A stretch of DNA of 64,000 bases from Granulicella sapmiensis (lineage in GTDB: Bacteria; Acidobacteriota; Terriglobia; Terriglobales; Acidobacteriaceae): NCBI GenBank assembly GCA_026225395.1, contig JAMFSR010000021.1:1-64000 (forward strand). The letters run 5' to 3'. The notes beneath the pieces were generated by a model, which had not been told where the DNA came from, did not search any database, and saw nothing but the letters and a program-made list of their open reading frames with translations. Of this stretch, positions 17,501 through 25,792 are shown in pieces (within the stretch, counting starts at the first letter, position 1; each line of letters opens with the position of its first letter). The position numbers were made by a program, and so were the translations under genes.

Positions 17501-18112
17501 TCGGAGCTTGGTTCGGCGGCGAGCTATGCGTTGACGCAGGCGGCACTCGATCGTGCGCTGACGGGGGACTGTTCGACCGCGCTGAGTCTTGTGCAGGAAG
17601 CAATTACGATGCCCAGCGGCCCGGGCGCCATGTTCGCCTCCGGGATGACGAACGCCCTCTGTACAAATCTCGACGGGGCGAGAAAAAACCTGGCGGATTT
17701 GACGGCTGCATCGGCGCAGTTTGTGGCCGCCAAAACCCTGTATATCCCAAGCCTGTCGGCGGCAATCCAGTGGAAGTCGGGCGATGCGACCGGGGCGCTT
17801 GCGATACTGCACGGCGCCAGGCAGGATGGGCCGATGACGATCTCACCCTATCTGCAAGGGCTGATTCATCTTGGAGCGAACCAGCCCCAGGCAGCGCTTA
17901 CGGACCTGCAGCCGATGTTAGAGCATCGCGGGCCGACCAGCCTGGTAAACCCGGAGCTGGTAGCTTTGGCACACATCCAGACTGCGCGGGCGTACAGCTC
18001 CATAGGCGATGCCCGTAATGGCACCACGAATTACAAGAGCTTCCTCGACCTTTGGTCGAATGCCGATCCTGGAAATGCGATGGTGACTGAGTCTCAACAG
18101 CACTCGCAATAG
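14597..18112 (+). CDS. Transmembrane serine/threonine protein kinase with TPR region
   Basis: The 1171-residue protein begins with a Hanks-type kinase domain (residues 12-280): glycine loop GRLGSGGMG, Lys41, HRDIKPANIM with Asp133, and DFGLAKV. A ~270-residue Ser/Pro/Ala-rich linker follows, with the repeated phrase SSAAHRPA. One membrane helix (about residues 550-571, WIWIGALALLAVAGAGVW) comes next, then an ~600-residue outer region with TPR-like repeats. Such receptors are abundant in acidobacteria. The outer TPRs probably bind a periplasmic partner and control the inner kinase. GAGGAG precedes the ATG. A weak TTGGTT/TATACG promoter lies near 14484-14511. Confidence 0.9.
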   Translation: MVPRVGDKIGPYEILGRLGSGGMGLVFSAWDSRLQRDVAIKLLREEFATPGMRQRFLQEARAASRLNHANICTIFDIGEQEGDPYLVMELLKGETIRARISRGSVAVEDLLSVAIEAADALIVAHGRGIIHRDIKPANIMLVEKSAGRFQTKVLDFGLAKVEKGDGAETRFDLTSAGTTVGTVAYMSPEQARGEPLDARSDLFSLGIVLYEMATGELPFQGATSALVFVQLLSQRPEPVRDFNPDIPKDLEKLILTLLEKKRSDRFQSAAELVEALQKITLKRGGGGGIGLWGSKPAKSWGRNDSRNDPPTLPARRPTRESIIESRGLPPLEASRPAESPGKSPSSSSETFLRPVKRVVTGEAGKAPAKPESSPSAFSLFQAASSAAHRPAQSSSANVTAPRGASDEQLPALGSSAAHRPAPRSSSGILRPASPPPPIRTPSSDAQPAPPPVSSGALPISAQAAAPEPMRTSSSFALPAQSPRVSDSVVPAVRASDSAVPSARPSGSSSSRIVRTVPQKRFTPPDLGYFEEDDIIEERAREQAEARTKSGKSWIWIGALALLAVAGAGVWYQTSHHATPPADVPTSLLLVSMANRTGDSTLGGLFDSGLLFDLQQSPHLSVRGQGDVIAGKKSFGITTDSSEPSLDDARKIAKAVGASNLAFGNIHMEGSSYALALRVFDVASGSRLTDATETASSREQIGDAIDRLASDVRSSLGESGDSIGRASAPLSREATSNLDALQAYATGDALKGSGQIDDAMFAFERAIGLEPRFIQAYIELADIYRQQHAEAAAAKAATKAQDYSTGAGARTQALSQATYALNTLGDYPQAITVLQQLCSNYPADVEAHVLLSVAQRLSGNYADALATAQAVLAMSPFDTEARGNAELALIALDRVETASQMEQQSQAAGQTHPGIAALLAMLSATSAPAATGNEQLAAKVYLAEVQDARGQMAAGLATWQDVAAHAKVASELGSAASYALTQAALDRALTGDCSTALSLVQEAITMPSGPGAMFASGMTNALCTNLDGARKNLADLTAASAQFVAAKTLYIPSLSAAIQWKSGDATGALAILHGARQDGPMTISPYLQGLIHLGANQPQAALTDLQPMLEHRGPTSLVNPELVALAHIQTARAYSSIGDARNGTTNYKSFLDLWSNADPGNAMVTESQQHSQ

Positions 18113-18154
18113 GCTTTTACCATCCGATAGGGCGACCAGCCATGCACATGCGAC

Positions 18155-19567
18155 TCAGCGTCTTTTGTGCGGGACCATCATCATCGGGAACTTCGGCCGC
18201 AGCGTAATCTTTGCCTGCACCACGACCGGAAACCGCGGCACAAACTCCAACCGCCACTTCTGCGCAATGGTTGCCAGCGAAAGCACACCCTCCATCCACG
18301 CAAACCCCTCGCCGATGCACTGCCGTCGCCCGCCACCAAAAGGGAAGTAAACAAACTTCGGACGCTCCGCCTTAGCCTCCGGTGTATGTCTTTCCGGCCG
18401 AAACTCCAGCGGGGCGTCCCAGTACTCGTCCGAACGGTGCATCACATACTGGCTGAAGAAAAAGTGCGCTCCGGGCGGGATTCTGTACTCGCCCAGATCT
18501 ACAGCCTGCGTCGACTGGCGGCCCATCGCCCACGCCGGCGGATACAACCGCATCGACTCCGCAAACACCATTTCCGTGTACTTCAGCGCTCCAAAGTCCT
18601 CCAGCCGTGCTTCGCGCTCACCGAGCACCGCGTCCACTTCCTCTTCCATCAGCCGCGCAGCGTCCGGGTTCTGCGTCAGCAGATACCAAGTCCAGCTCAA
18701 TGCATTGGCCACCGTCTCATAGCCGGCTAGAAAGATCGTCAGCGTCTCGTCGCGCAGCTGTCGATCGCTCATACGATCGGAACCGCCTTCACCCTCTTCA
18801 TCCCTCGCTGCTACAAGCTCCGAAAGCAAGTCGCCGCGCCGCTCCAACTCTTCCCGCGGCAAAGCACGACGCGAAGCAATCATTCCTTCTACGATCCGGT
18901 CCAGCCGGGCTCGCGACTTCCGGAACTTCACCACTCCTGGGATCGGCCAGTGCAGCACGCTCTCCAGCTTTGGAAACGCCACCAGGAAGTTGTAAAGCCC
19001 CATGATGGTATTCACCTCGTCAGCGACCGATTCCACCTCGGGCGTCACCTCCGTATCGAACAGCGTCCGCGCCACGATCCGCAGGCTAAGCTGCATCATC
19101 GCCTCGGCCACGTCGATCTCCGCGCCATCGACCCACGCATCCCGAGTCGCCGCCGCGCTCGCTACAATCTGCCCCGCATATACTGCAATCCGCTGCCGGT
19201 GAAATGCCGGTGCTGCAATGCGCCTCTGCCGCATGTGGATCGGATCGTCGGAGGTAATCAACCCCTCGCCCAGCAGAATCTTCATCCGCTGTAGCGTCCG
19301 CTCCTTGATGAAGCTGGTTGACTGGTTGACCAGGATCTCCTGGATCCACGCCGGATCGTTCACAAACACGATCAGGTTTCCCATAAACCGATAGTGCGCT
19401 ATCTTGCCGAATGTCTTATGGAGATGTTCAAACAGGGGAATCGGCTCCCCAAACCTCACCCAGGCCCGCCGCTGGTACATAAACAACGTCTGCCGCAGTC
19501 CCGGCGGCAACCGCCACTCGCCCTCGTCCCGCGCGGCTATGTAATCGCCATTTCCCTCATTCTTCAA
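18155..19567 (-). CDS. Cytochrome P450
   Basis: The 470-residue protein has all P450 hallmarks: the oxygen-activation helix FLAGYETVANAL, the ExxR motif in ESMRLYPPAW, and the heme loop FPFGGGRRQCIGEGFA with the iron ligand Cys417. It lacks a signal anchor, so it is probably a soluble bacterial monooxygenase needing separate ferredoxin partners; none is encoded nearby. The sequence style resembles CYP102/CYP4-like fatty-acid or terpene hydroxylases, but the substrate cannot be assigned. The start is TTG at 19567, supported by GAGGAAG six bases upstream. It lies just downstream of tmk on the same strand. Confidence 0.92.
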   Translation of the reverse strand: MKNEGNGDYIAARDEGEWRLPPGLRQTLFMYQRRAWVRFGEPIPLFEHLHKTFGKIAHYRFMGNLIVFVNDPAWIQEILVNQSTSFIKERTLQRMKILLGEGLITSDDPIHMRQRRIAAPAFHRQRIAVYAGQIVASAAATRDAWVDGAEIDVAEAMMQLSLRIVARTLFDTEVTPEVESVADEVNTIMGLYNFLVAFPKLESVLHWPIPGVVKFRKSRARLDRIVEGMIASRRALPREELERRGDLLSELVAARDEEGEGGSDRMSDRQLRDETLTIFLAGYETVANALSWTWYLLTQNPDAARLMEEEVDAVLGEREARLEDFGALKYTEMVFAESMRLYPPAWAMGRQSTQAVDLGEYRIPPGAHFFFSQYVMHRSDEYWDAPLEFRPERHTPEAKAERPKFVYFPFGGGRRQCIGEGFAWMEGVLSLATIAQKWRLEFVPRFPVVVQAKITLRPKFPMMMVPHKRR

Positions 19568-19598
19568 AATCTACTTCCTCATTCCCTGTAGAACCCCG

Positions 19599-20270
19599 TC
19601 ACTCTGCGCGAGACATCCGTTCGCGAACAATCGTTAATACCTTCTCCGCAATCACTTCGATGCCCGCCTCATCCTCAATTGCTACCACTCTCTCCGGCTC
19701 TCTCGCAGCGATCGCTCGATACTGCGCATAAACCCGCCCATAAAATTCATCCCCCTCACGCTCGAACCGATTTTCGTCGGTTCCACGTGTCCGCACATTG
19801 CGTTCATTCCTCCGCCGAGCCCGAGCTAGCGACCCTTCCAGCGGCGGCAGCAACAGAATCGTCAGATTCGGTTGAAACCCGTCGCACACCACCCGGTGCA
19901 TCTCCCGCACCCGTTCTGCGCCGATCCCGCGTCCGGCTCCCTGGTACGCCTCGGAAGAGTCCGTATACCGGTCACACAGCACGACCGCTCCCTCCGCCAA
20001 CGCTGGATATATCACCTGCGCCAGCGACTGCGCCCGGTCCGCAAACATCAGTGCCATCTCGGCGGCGGGCGCAATCCCACCCAGCTCCGCTTCGCTTCTG
20101 GAATCCAGCAGAACCCCCCGAATCCGGTCTCCCAGCGCCGTTCCGCCCGGTTGTCGCAGCGAAACCACAGGCCGACCCTCGGCAGTTAATACTGCCCCTA
20201 AACGCCTCAATTGAGTCGTTTTACCTGATCCATCCAGGCCCTCAAACGTTATGAAAAATCCTCTGCTCAC
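19599..20270 (-). CDS. tmk: Thymidylate kinase
   Basis: The 223-residue protein phosphorylates dTMP to dTDP. It shows the P-loop FEGLDGSGKTTQLRRL at residues 8-23 and the thymidylate-kinase signature DRYTDSSEAYQGAGRGIG (about residue 97). The LID region contains RARRRNERNVRTR. Length and motif order fit the bacterial enzyme, although the stretch between the DRY box and the LID is slightly long. The start is GTG at 20270. It heads a minus-strand pair with the P450 gene 31 bases downstream. Its first codons overlap, on the opposite strand, the region upstream of a small membrane-protein gene. Confidence 0.9.
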   Translation of the reverse strand: MSRGFFITFEGLDGSGKTTQLRRLGAVLTAEGRPVVSLRQPGGTALGDRIRGVLLDSRSEAELGGIAPAAEMALMFADRAQSLAQVIYPALAEGAVVLCDRYTDSSEAYQGAGRGIGAERVREMHRVVCDGFQPNLTILLLPPLEGSLARARRRNERNVRTRGTDENRFEREGDEFYGRVYAQYRAIAAREPERVVAIEDEAGIEVIAEKVLTIVRERMSRAE

Positions 20271-20355
20271 GTTCCAAAGTCTACTTCAACGCCAAAATTT
20301 GCATCGTATTACGTGCAAGGCAGCAAGGATTTGTCGCTGCCGGATTGGGGCCAGC

Positions 20356-20514
20356 ATGATTGCATTTATTCTTTTGTTCTTCTTTTTCGTTCTTGCGATC
20401 GTTCTCGCAGGCGTGGCCTACTCGGCCAATAGCCGCAAACGCTCAGGTATGGCCGAGATTCCACCACAGAAAGCTCGTCGTTCGACAGGCACGCGAACCA
20501 GCGTGCAGAACTAG
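20356..20514 (+). CDS. Small single-span membrane protein
   Basis: This 52-residue protein begins with a hydrophobic helix (IAFILLFFFFVLAIVLAGVAY), followed by a basic, polar tail rich in Arg, Lys and Ser. The topology is probably tail-in. It is divergent from tmk and is followed by a strong terminator at 20542, which supports a real short transcript. No family is recognised; it could be a membrane-anchored regulator or simply a small conserved protein of the lineage. Confidence 0.55.
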   Translation: MIAFILLFFFFVLAIVLAGVAYSANSRKRSGMAEIPPQKARRSTGTRTSVQN

Positions 20515-20541
20515 TCGTACCTCAACTTTGTATTATCGATG

Positions 20542-20566
20542 AGCGTGGGTTCAGCCCACGCTTTTT
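20542..20566 (+). terminator. Rho-independent terminator
   Basis: AGCGTGGG (20542-20549) pairs with CCCACGCT (20555-20562) around TTCAG, followed by TTTT. It ends the small membrane-protein transcript and sits between convergent genes. Confidence 0.8.
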
Positions 20567-20595
20567 CGTGCCTAAAGGACAAAACGCCGGCCACT

Positions 20596-20949
20596 TTACC
20601 GCTGCACATCCAGGTCCCAGGCCGCGTCGTTCGCTTTGATCGTGACAACCAGCGTCCCCTCGGATCCTTCACGCAGTTGCGGCCCACCCACCGTGTGGTC
20701 ATGATTTCCGGCGTCCGTCCAGAGAACCTTCAGGGGCCCGTCCCCCTGCACCTTGAACCGGTAGTGATAGTCCGCCCCATCCGCCAGCGTCTCTTTCCCA
20801 AAGCTAGCACTCGGGTAATCTACTTCCACAACCGACACCGGCGCTCCGCTGCTGTTGTGTACCGTCGCTTCCACATACCGCGACTTGCAGCCACTCAATC
20901 CAACCGCCGCCACCAGAACCACACCGCCAAGAAGGGAAGCACCACGCAT
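20596..20949 (-). CDS. Hypothetical lipoprotein
   Basis: The 117-residue protein has a signal peptide ending in the lipobox LSGC, so Cys21 would be lipidated and the protein anchored to a membrane on the periplasmic side. The mature part is beta-rich (VEATVHNSSGAPVSVVEVDY), like a small immunoglobulin-type or CARDB-type fold. No enzymatic motif is visible. It lies close downstream of the DUF1801 gene on the same strand and may be co-transcribed with it. Confidence 0.7.
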   Translation of the reverse strand: MRGASLLGGVVLVAAVGLSGCKSRYVEATVHNSSGAPVSVVEVDYPSASFGKETLADGADYHYRFKVQGDGPLKVLWTDAGNHDHTVGGPQLREGSEGTLVVTIKANDAAWDLDVQR

Positions 20950-20968
20950 CTCTAAAGCCTAACAGCCA

Positions 20969-21388
20969 CTAGCCCTTCGGCTTACTCTTGCTCTTGAGAT
21001 TGCTCTTACCCTTGAGATTGAGCGCCACCGCCTCGCGGATCAGCTCCTCCAACGCCGCCTCATCCAATTTCTCGCCTTCACGGATATCGATCGCGCGCCT
21101 CACATTTCCATCGAGGCTCGAATTGAACAACCCCGAAGGATCCTTCAACGCCGCTCCCTTGGCAAACGTCAACTTCACGACGCTCTTGTACGTCTCTCCC
21201 GTGCATACGATGCCGCCGTGCGAAAACACAGGAGTCCCTCTCCACTTCCACTCTTCCACAATCTCCGCATCTGCCGCACGTATAACCTCGCGCACCTTCG
21301 CGAGCATCACCCCACGCCAATCCCCAAGCGCCTTGATCTTCTCGTCGATCAAGGCAGAAGCAGACTCCACCGCTACAGGCTTTTTCAT
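20969..21388 (-). CDS. DUF1801-family protein
   Basis: The 139-residue protein resembles the DUF1801/YdhG group: a helical start (IDEKIKALGDWRGVMLAKVREVI), the block VEEWKWRGTPVFSHGGIVC, and VKLTFAKGAALKDP. The biochemical role of this family is not established. I chose the ATG at 21388 because it overlaps the stop of the preceding membrane-protein gene as ATGA, giving translational coupling. A lysine-rich tail (GKSNLKSKSKPKG) ends the protein. Confidence 0.75.
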   Translation of the reverse strand: MKKPVAVESASALIDEKIKALGDWRGVMLAKVREVIRAADAEIVEEWKWRGTPVFSHGGIVCTGETYKSVVKLTFAKGAALKDPSGLFNSSLDGNVRRAIDIREGEKLDEAALEELIREAVALNLKGKSNLKSKSKPKG

Positions 21389-22275
21389 GCGCTTTTCTCC
21401 ACAGGCCTTGACCACCTCGCATCATCCGCACCAAAGCCCGCCAACAAGGCCGTCGCCGCGAACAATAAAGTATCGCCAACATAGTTGATTCCTTCCACCG
21501 CGAGCGGCGTGCGAACCTCCATCACCAGGATCGGCACATAGAAGAACACCACGAGCAATACCAGCACCGTCCCCACACCAGCGGCTGCAATCCGGCGCGT
21601 CCGGGGAATCATCAGGCCCACACTCGCAACGAGTAACGTCATCCCCACGAAGCACGCAAACAGCGTTGGCTCCGGCATCCATCCGGGGATCATCTTCTCC
21701 AGAGGAACACCCGGGACATTCCGGGGATGCAGAAAATGTTGGATCGCATAGAACACAAACGTACACGCGACAATCATCCGGCCCACCTTCATCAACACCC
21801 TGCCCGCCGACCCGCCACGCGGCCACACGCTCCCAGCCAGCACCATCGCGCCCGAAGCAAAGCACGTTTCGCGCACCGTAAGAATCCAGAACATCCGATT
21901 ATGAACACTCGCTGGCAGGTTAGGCAGGTCAACAGTCGCGACGATAATTAAAAACAACACCGCCAGCAGGGAAGCCGACCACCGCACACACCGCCACGCG
22001 ATCAAGCTGATGGCCGCAGCCAGCAGCGCCACACCCACAAAGTAGGTCCAGAACATCGCTCCCGGTAGCCACTTTGGCACAATCCCCGAAAGCTCGCGCG
22101 CCATGAGAAAGTGCTCTGCGGCAAAGATTGCCAGTGCGACCGCTTCAAACACAGGGCCAAGCACCAGAACCTTGTCGACGCCAGAAGCTGCCAAGAGCCG
22201 TCCCCCGACAAGCCACAACCCAGCCGCCAGCGCAGCAACTCCCGTCCCAATCATTCCCCATGTCTCAACCGACAT
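21385..22275 (-). CDS. Polytopic membrane protein, DoxX-like
   Basis: The 296-residue protein has about nine hydrophobic segments in two similar halves, each with an H-F-L (AEHFLMA and IQHFLHP) pair followed by P-x-W-(L/M)-P. This internal repeat suggests a duplicated four-helix DoxX-like unit. No catalytic motif is clear. I chose the ATG at 22275 since GGGAGAG precedes it and it removes an unlikely leader. Its stop overlaps the start of the DUF1801 gene by four bases, so the two may act together. Confidence 0.7.
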   Translation of the reverse strand: MSVETWGMIGTGVAALAAGLWLVGGRLLAASGVDKVLVLGPVFEAVALAIFAAEHFLMARELSGIVPKWLPGAMFWTYFVGVALLAAAISLIAWRCVRWSASLLAVLFLIIVATVDLPNLPASVHNRMFWILTVRETCFASGAMVLAGSVWPRGGSAGRVLMKVGRMIVACTFVFYAIQHFLHPRNVPGVPLEKMIPGWMPEPTLFACFVGMTLLVASVGLMIPRTRRIAAAGVGTVLVLLVVFFYVPILVMEVRTPLAVEGINYVGDTLLFAATALLAGFGADDARWSRPVEKSA

Positions 22276-22517
22276 AGCTCTCTCCCGGAAACGCAGCCCA
22301 TCCGGGCTCATTGATTTACACGGCTGCACGAAAAAATACCACAGCGAACATCCCTACGTCGCTCGACAATTTTGAGAAGTGACCATAAGACCTCACCGCC
22401 TATATCTCGGTGACAAGTTCTTGACTAACTTGGCACAACTCAGTGACATCCCTCGCGATAGAACCTCTACCTTTGCTGTAGCGCAACTATCCGTTCGCCT
22501 TCATAAGGAGAGATCCC
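22276..22517. other. Divergent intergenic region
   Basis: These 242 bases separate the DoxX-like gene from the GT87-type gene. A TTGACT box at 22421 has only a poor -10 partner 17 bases later. The region ends with the Shine-Dalgarno AAGGAG at 22505-22510. No gene is visible. Confidence 0.4.
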
Positions 22518-24662
22518 ATTCCAACGACTCCTTTTTCGCGTTCCTCCTCGCTTCCGCCATCGGCTGCGCGGGCTTGGGTCTCAGTCGAGTGGGTCCTGCT
22601 CGTTGTCTGTGCCGGCATGTTCGCGTTCCAGACGCTGCCATCCGCCTTCGCAACGCTCCAGACAGACTTTCCCAACTACTACCTCACCGCCAAGTTGGCC
22701 ACCGAAGGTACCGACACAGCCCACGTTTATGAGTGGCGCTGGCTGGCCCGCCAAAAAGACCATCATCAGCTGGATCGTTCCGTCATCGGCCTGGTTCCGA
22801 TCACGCCGTTCTCAACGCTGGTCATCACACCCCTGGTTCGTTTCAATCCACTAACGGCCAAGCGAATCTGGCTCCTTTTTCAGCTGGCGCTGCTGTTTCT
22901 CATCGCATTCGGCCTTCGCGAGATTACAGGTCAGCCCCTGCGCCGCATTTCCATTCTTCTCCTCGGCTACCCGCCCCTTCACCGCAACCTCCTTTACGGT
23001 CAGTTCTATGTTTTACTCGTCGCTCTGTTGATCGGTGCCTGCTGGGCTCAACAGCGAAACCGTCATAGTCTGGCCGGAGTGCTCGTTGCCTTGGCAACAG
23101 CCATCAAGCTCTTTCCGTTCATCTTCTTCGTCTATTTCGCCCGCAAGCGCCAATGGCGCGCCCTGTTCTCGGCTGCCATAGCCGGCGTGGCCTGCGTTGC
23201 AGTTTCCGTAAGTGTCTTCGGGTGGGAAGTTCACCGCACCTACCTGCGCCAGATCTTGCCATGGACCCTGCGCGGCGACGGCTTTCCACCCTTCGCACTC
23301 GGAAGCGGGTCTCTTTCCACGCTGCTGCATTGTCTGTTCCTCTACGAGCCCCAATGGAACCCCCATCCCTGGCATGCCTCACCAGTCATCTTCGCGGTCC
23401 TTCAGGCTGTTCTGCCCATGCTTATCCTTGCGCCGGCCCTCTTGCTTTGCGACGAACGCGATCACTCTCCCGGCCGCATCGCGCTGGAGTGGTCTGCGCT
23501 CACTGTCGCGACATTGACCATCTCGACGATCCCGGCTTCTTATAACTTCACGCTGCTCATACTCCCCATAACGGTACTCATCGCCGCGCTCCTGCCGAAG
23601 CGGCCCATCCTGGCCTGGCTGGCGGTCGCGCTCTATGTTGGCATCGGCTACCCGAGCGGATGGAACGTTGGTTCGGCTTCCGGCCTTGGTGCCGCGCTCT
23701 GGATGTCGCGCCTCTATATGCTGATCTTTTTTGCCGCTTTGTTTTATCGAGCGATGGGCGTCATCGCATTTCGCAAGCCTGGCCAATTGAAGATGACGCT
23801 GGCCCTTACTGCCGGATTGATCCTGGTCGTGGCGTTCCAGACGACTTCCGGAATCCACCATCAGCGCGGCTTGTATGAGGACTTCGCTTACCGGCTTCCG
23901 GATGCCAGTGGAGCTATGCTCGCCGCCGCACCCGAGTGGCACAACGGCAACATCCTGCGCATCGCGATGCAGCCCGTCGGCTACCGCCTGCTCACCAGCC
24001 TGAATACGCCACCATCGAACATACCGTTTTCCGAGTCTTACGTTGGTCCTGACGAGATTGCCTTCGCCTCGAGCGCTGACAGCTTGTTCGTCGAAGAAGC
24101 TGGACCGCACTCCATCATCACCTCGCGTACAAACGACGCCATCTCGGCTATAACCAACGCAGAGTCCCCAGCGCTCTCCTCGGACGGACAAAACCTCGCC
24201 TTCCTCCGCGTCGATCATGGCCGCGGCACACTGTTCGTCCGCTCACTTCGGGAGCCTGCAGCCATGGAGCAGTCCATGACGCCATCGTCGCTTGATGTGG
24301 AACAGGCGACATTTCTTCCGGATGCTTCGCTGATCGTTGCGGCCTTGGTTGATGGCAGCCACGGTTCCCGCATCTTGCACATCCGGGCAGGGCAGCAAGC
24401 CGAACTCCTCCCACTTGGTGAGGCTCGATATCCAGCAGCTTCGCCCGACGGCCGCTGGTTAGCTTTTAGCCGCATGATTCGCGGTAATTGGAATCTCGCC
24501 GTGCTTGACCTGCACACCGGGTCTGTTCGTGGCATCACCGAGGCGGAGTGCAACACGGTCGAGCCAGCCTGGGAGCCCGATTCGAAGACAATTCTCTACA
24601 GCAGCGATTGTGGGCGAGCGCTCTGGTTTACGGCCGTCTCCAGACGCCGCGTCGTGCCCTGA
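22518..24662 (+). CDS. GT87-type membrane glycosyltransferase fused to a beta-propeller-like tail
   Basis: The N-terminal ~440 residues form a polytopic membrane protein with the GT87 (DUF2029) pattern: DFPNYYLTAKL loop, HRNLLYGQFYVLLVALLIGA, and TAIKLFPFIFFVYF. GT87 enzymes transfer mannose-like sugars from polyprenol-phosphate donors. The last ~200 residues contain WD40/PD40-like blades of the TolB type (ALSSDGQNLAFLR, AASPDGRWLAFSR, AWEPDSKTILYSS). The first ATG (22617) would cut the first membrane helix in half. The frame is open back to 22482 without ATG, GTG or TTG, but ATT at 22518 sits seven bases after AAGGAG. I propose ATT as start; the conventional choice is 22617. Confidence 0.8.
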   Translation: MPTTPFSRSSSLPPSAARAWVSVEWVLLVVCAGMFAFQTLPSAFATLQTDFPNYYLTAKLATEGTDTAHVYEWRWLARQKDHHQLDRSVIGLVPITPFSTLVITPLVRFNPLTAKRIWLLFQLALLFLIAFGLREITGQPLRRISILLLGYPPLHRNLLYGQFYVLLVALLIGACWAQQRNRHSLAGVLVALATAIKLFPFIFFVYFARKRQWRALFSAAIAGVACVAVSVSVFGWEVHRTYLRQILPWTLRGDGFPPFALGSGSLSTLLHCLFLYEPQWNPHPWHASPVIFAVLQAVLPMLILAPALLLCDERDHSPGRIALEWSALTVATLTISTIPASYNFTLLILPITVLIAALLPKRPILAWLAVALYVGIGYPSGWNVGSASGLGAALWMSRLYMLIFFAALFYRAMGVIAFRKPGQLKMTLALTAGLILVVAFQTTSGIHHQRGLYEDFAYRLPDASGAMLAAAPEWHNGNILRIAMQPVGYRLLTSLNTPPSNIPFSESYVGPDEIAFASSADSLFVEEAGPHSIITSRTNDAISAITNAESPALSSDGQNLAFLRVDHGRGTLFVRSLREPAAMEQSMTPSSLDVEQATFLPDASLIVAALVDGSHGSRILHIRAGQQAELLPLGEARYPAASPDGRWLAFSRMIRGNWNLAVLDLHTGSVRGITEAECNTVEPAWEPDSKTILYSSDCGRALWFTAVSRRRVVP

Positions 24663-24770
24663 ATTGCAATCTCGAAGTGGTTCTCCAATATGAAAGGAAT
24701 AGCTAAATCTCAGGCTATGGGTCGATAAGTGCATGCCGTTAATTCCATTTCGGAGAAGGAGACGGCTCGC

Positions 24771-25775
24771 TTATTTAGCATTTAGCTTCCGCAGCAACTC
24801 CGGCACTCGTCTCACCGCAGCCACCATCCTTAGCCAATCCCGGTTATCCATCGCGGGATACCCGCTCACAACCGCTCCCGGCGCCACGTTAGAAGGAATC
24901 CCCGTCTGCGCCGTAGCCACCGCCCCATCGCCTACGGTCAAATGCCCCGCAACCCCTACCTGTCCCGCCAGGATCACATTCTTCCCAATCGTCGTAGATC
25001 CCGCCAGCCCAACCTGCGCACACAGCAGCGTATTCTCGCCCACCGTCGAGCCATGCCCCACCTGCACCAGGTTATCGATCTTCGCGCCGGCAGCAATCCT
25101 CGTCTCCCCAATCGACGCCCGATCGATGCACGCATTTGCCTGCACCTCTACGCCATCCTCCAACACCGCCGGCCCTGACTGCACAATCTTCACCCACCGC
25201 CCATCCGCACCCTTGGCAAACCCAAACCCATCCGCGCCGATCACGGCGCCATTCTGCAGCACGACATCATCCCCCAGCCGGCAACCTTCCCGCACCACGG
25301 CGTGAGCATGCGCAAAGAAGCGATCACCCACCGTCACTCCGGGGTAGAGCACTACGTGCGGCAGGAGCACCGCATCATCCCCAATCACGCACCCCTCCGA
25401 AACCACCACGTACGCCCCCACGTGAGCCCGGACCCCGATCTTCGTGTCTGCATCCACCACCGCCGTCGGATGCACTCCCGGTTTATAAACCGGAGCCGCA
25501 TAAAAGCACTCAATCGCCTTCGCAAATGCCAGGTAGGAGTTCTTCACCCGCAGTGTAGGGGCAGCAATCTCCTGAAAATCCGGCTCGACAATGACCGCGG
25601 CCGCTCCGGTTGTCTTAGCAAGCCCGGCGTACTTCGGGTTCGCAACAAACGTGATTTGCCCCGGCCCAGCCTCTTCAATGCCGGCAACGCCGCCAACCTC
25701 AACGTCATCCGCAGCCCCACCCGCGCCCGACACCAACTCCGCTCCCAACCGCTCTGCCAACTCCTTCAGCTTCAT
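24771..25775 (-). CDS. lpxD: UDP-3-O-acylglucosamine N-acyltransferase
   Basis: The 334-residue protein adds an acyl chain in the third step of lipid A synthesis, in the cytoplasm. The N-terminal uridine-binding domain (residues 1-100) contains ITFVANPKYAGL. It is followed by a left-handed beta-helix of hexapeptide repeats (about residues 105-300: VVDADTKIGVRAHVGAYVVV, QVGHGSTVGENTLLCAQVGLAG). A helical C-terminus ends in RRVPELLRKLNAK. I chose ATG 25775 (MKLKELAERL), matching usual LpxD starts. It is not next to lpxA or fabZ here. The upstream hypothetical gene runs in the same direction, 17 bases away. Confidence 0.92.
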   Translation of the reverse strand: MKLKELAERLGAELVSGAGGAADDVEVGGVAGIEEAGPGQITFVANPKYAGLAKTTGAAAVIVEPDFQEIAAPTLRVKNSYLAFAKAIECFYAAPVYKPGVHPTAVVDADTKIGVRAHVGAYVVVSEGCVIGDDAVLLPHVVLYPGVTVGDRFFAHAHAVVREGCRLGDDVVLQNGAVIGADGFGFAKGADGRWVKIVQSGPAVLEDGVEVQANACIDRASIGETRIAAGAKIDNLVQVGHGSTVGENTLLCAQVGLAGSTTIGKNVILAGQVGVAGHLTVGDGAVATAQTGIPSNVAPGAVVSGYPAMDNRDWLRMVAAVRRVPELLRKLNAK

Positions 25776-25792
25776 CCCGGAATTGTAGCGCC

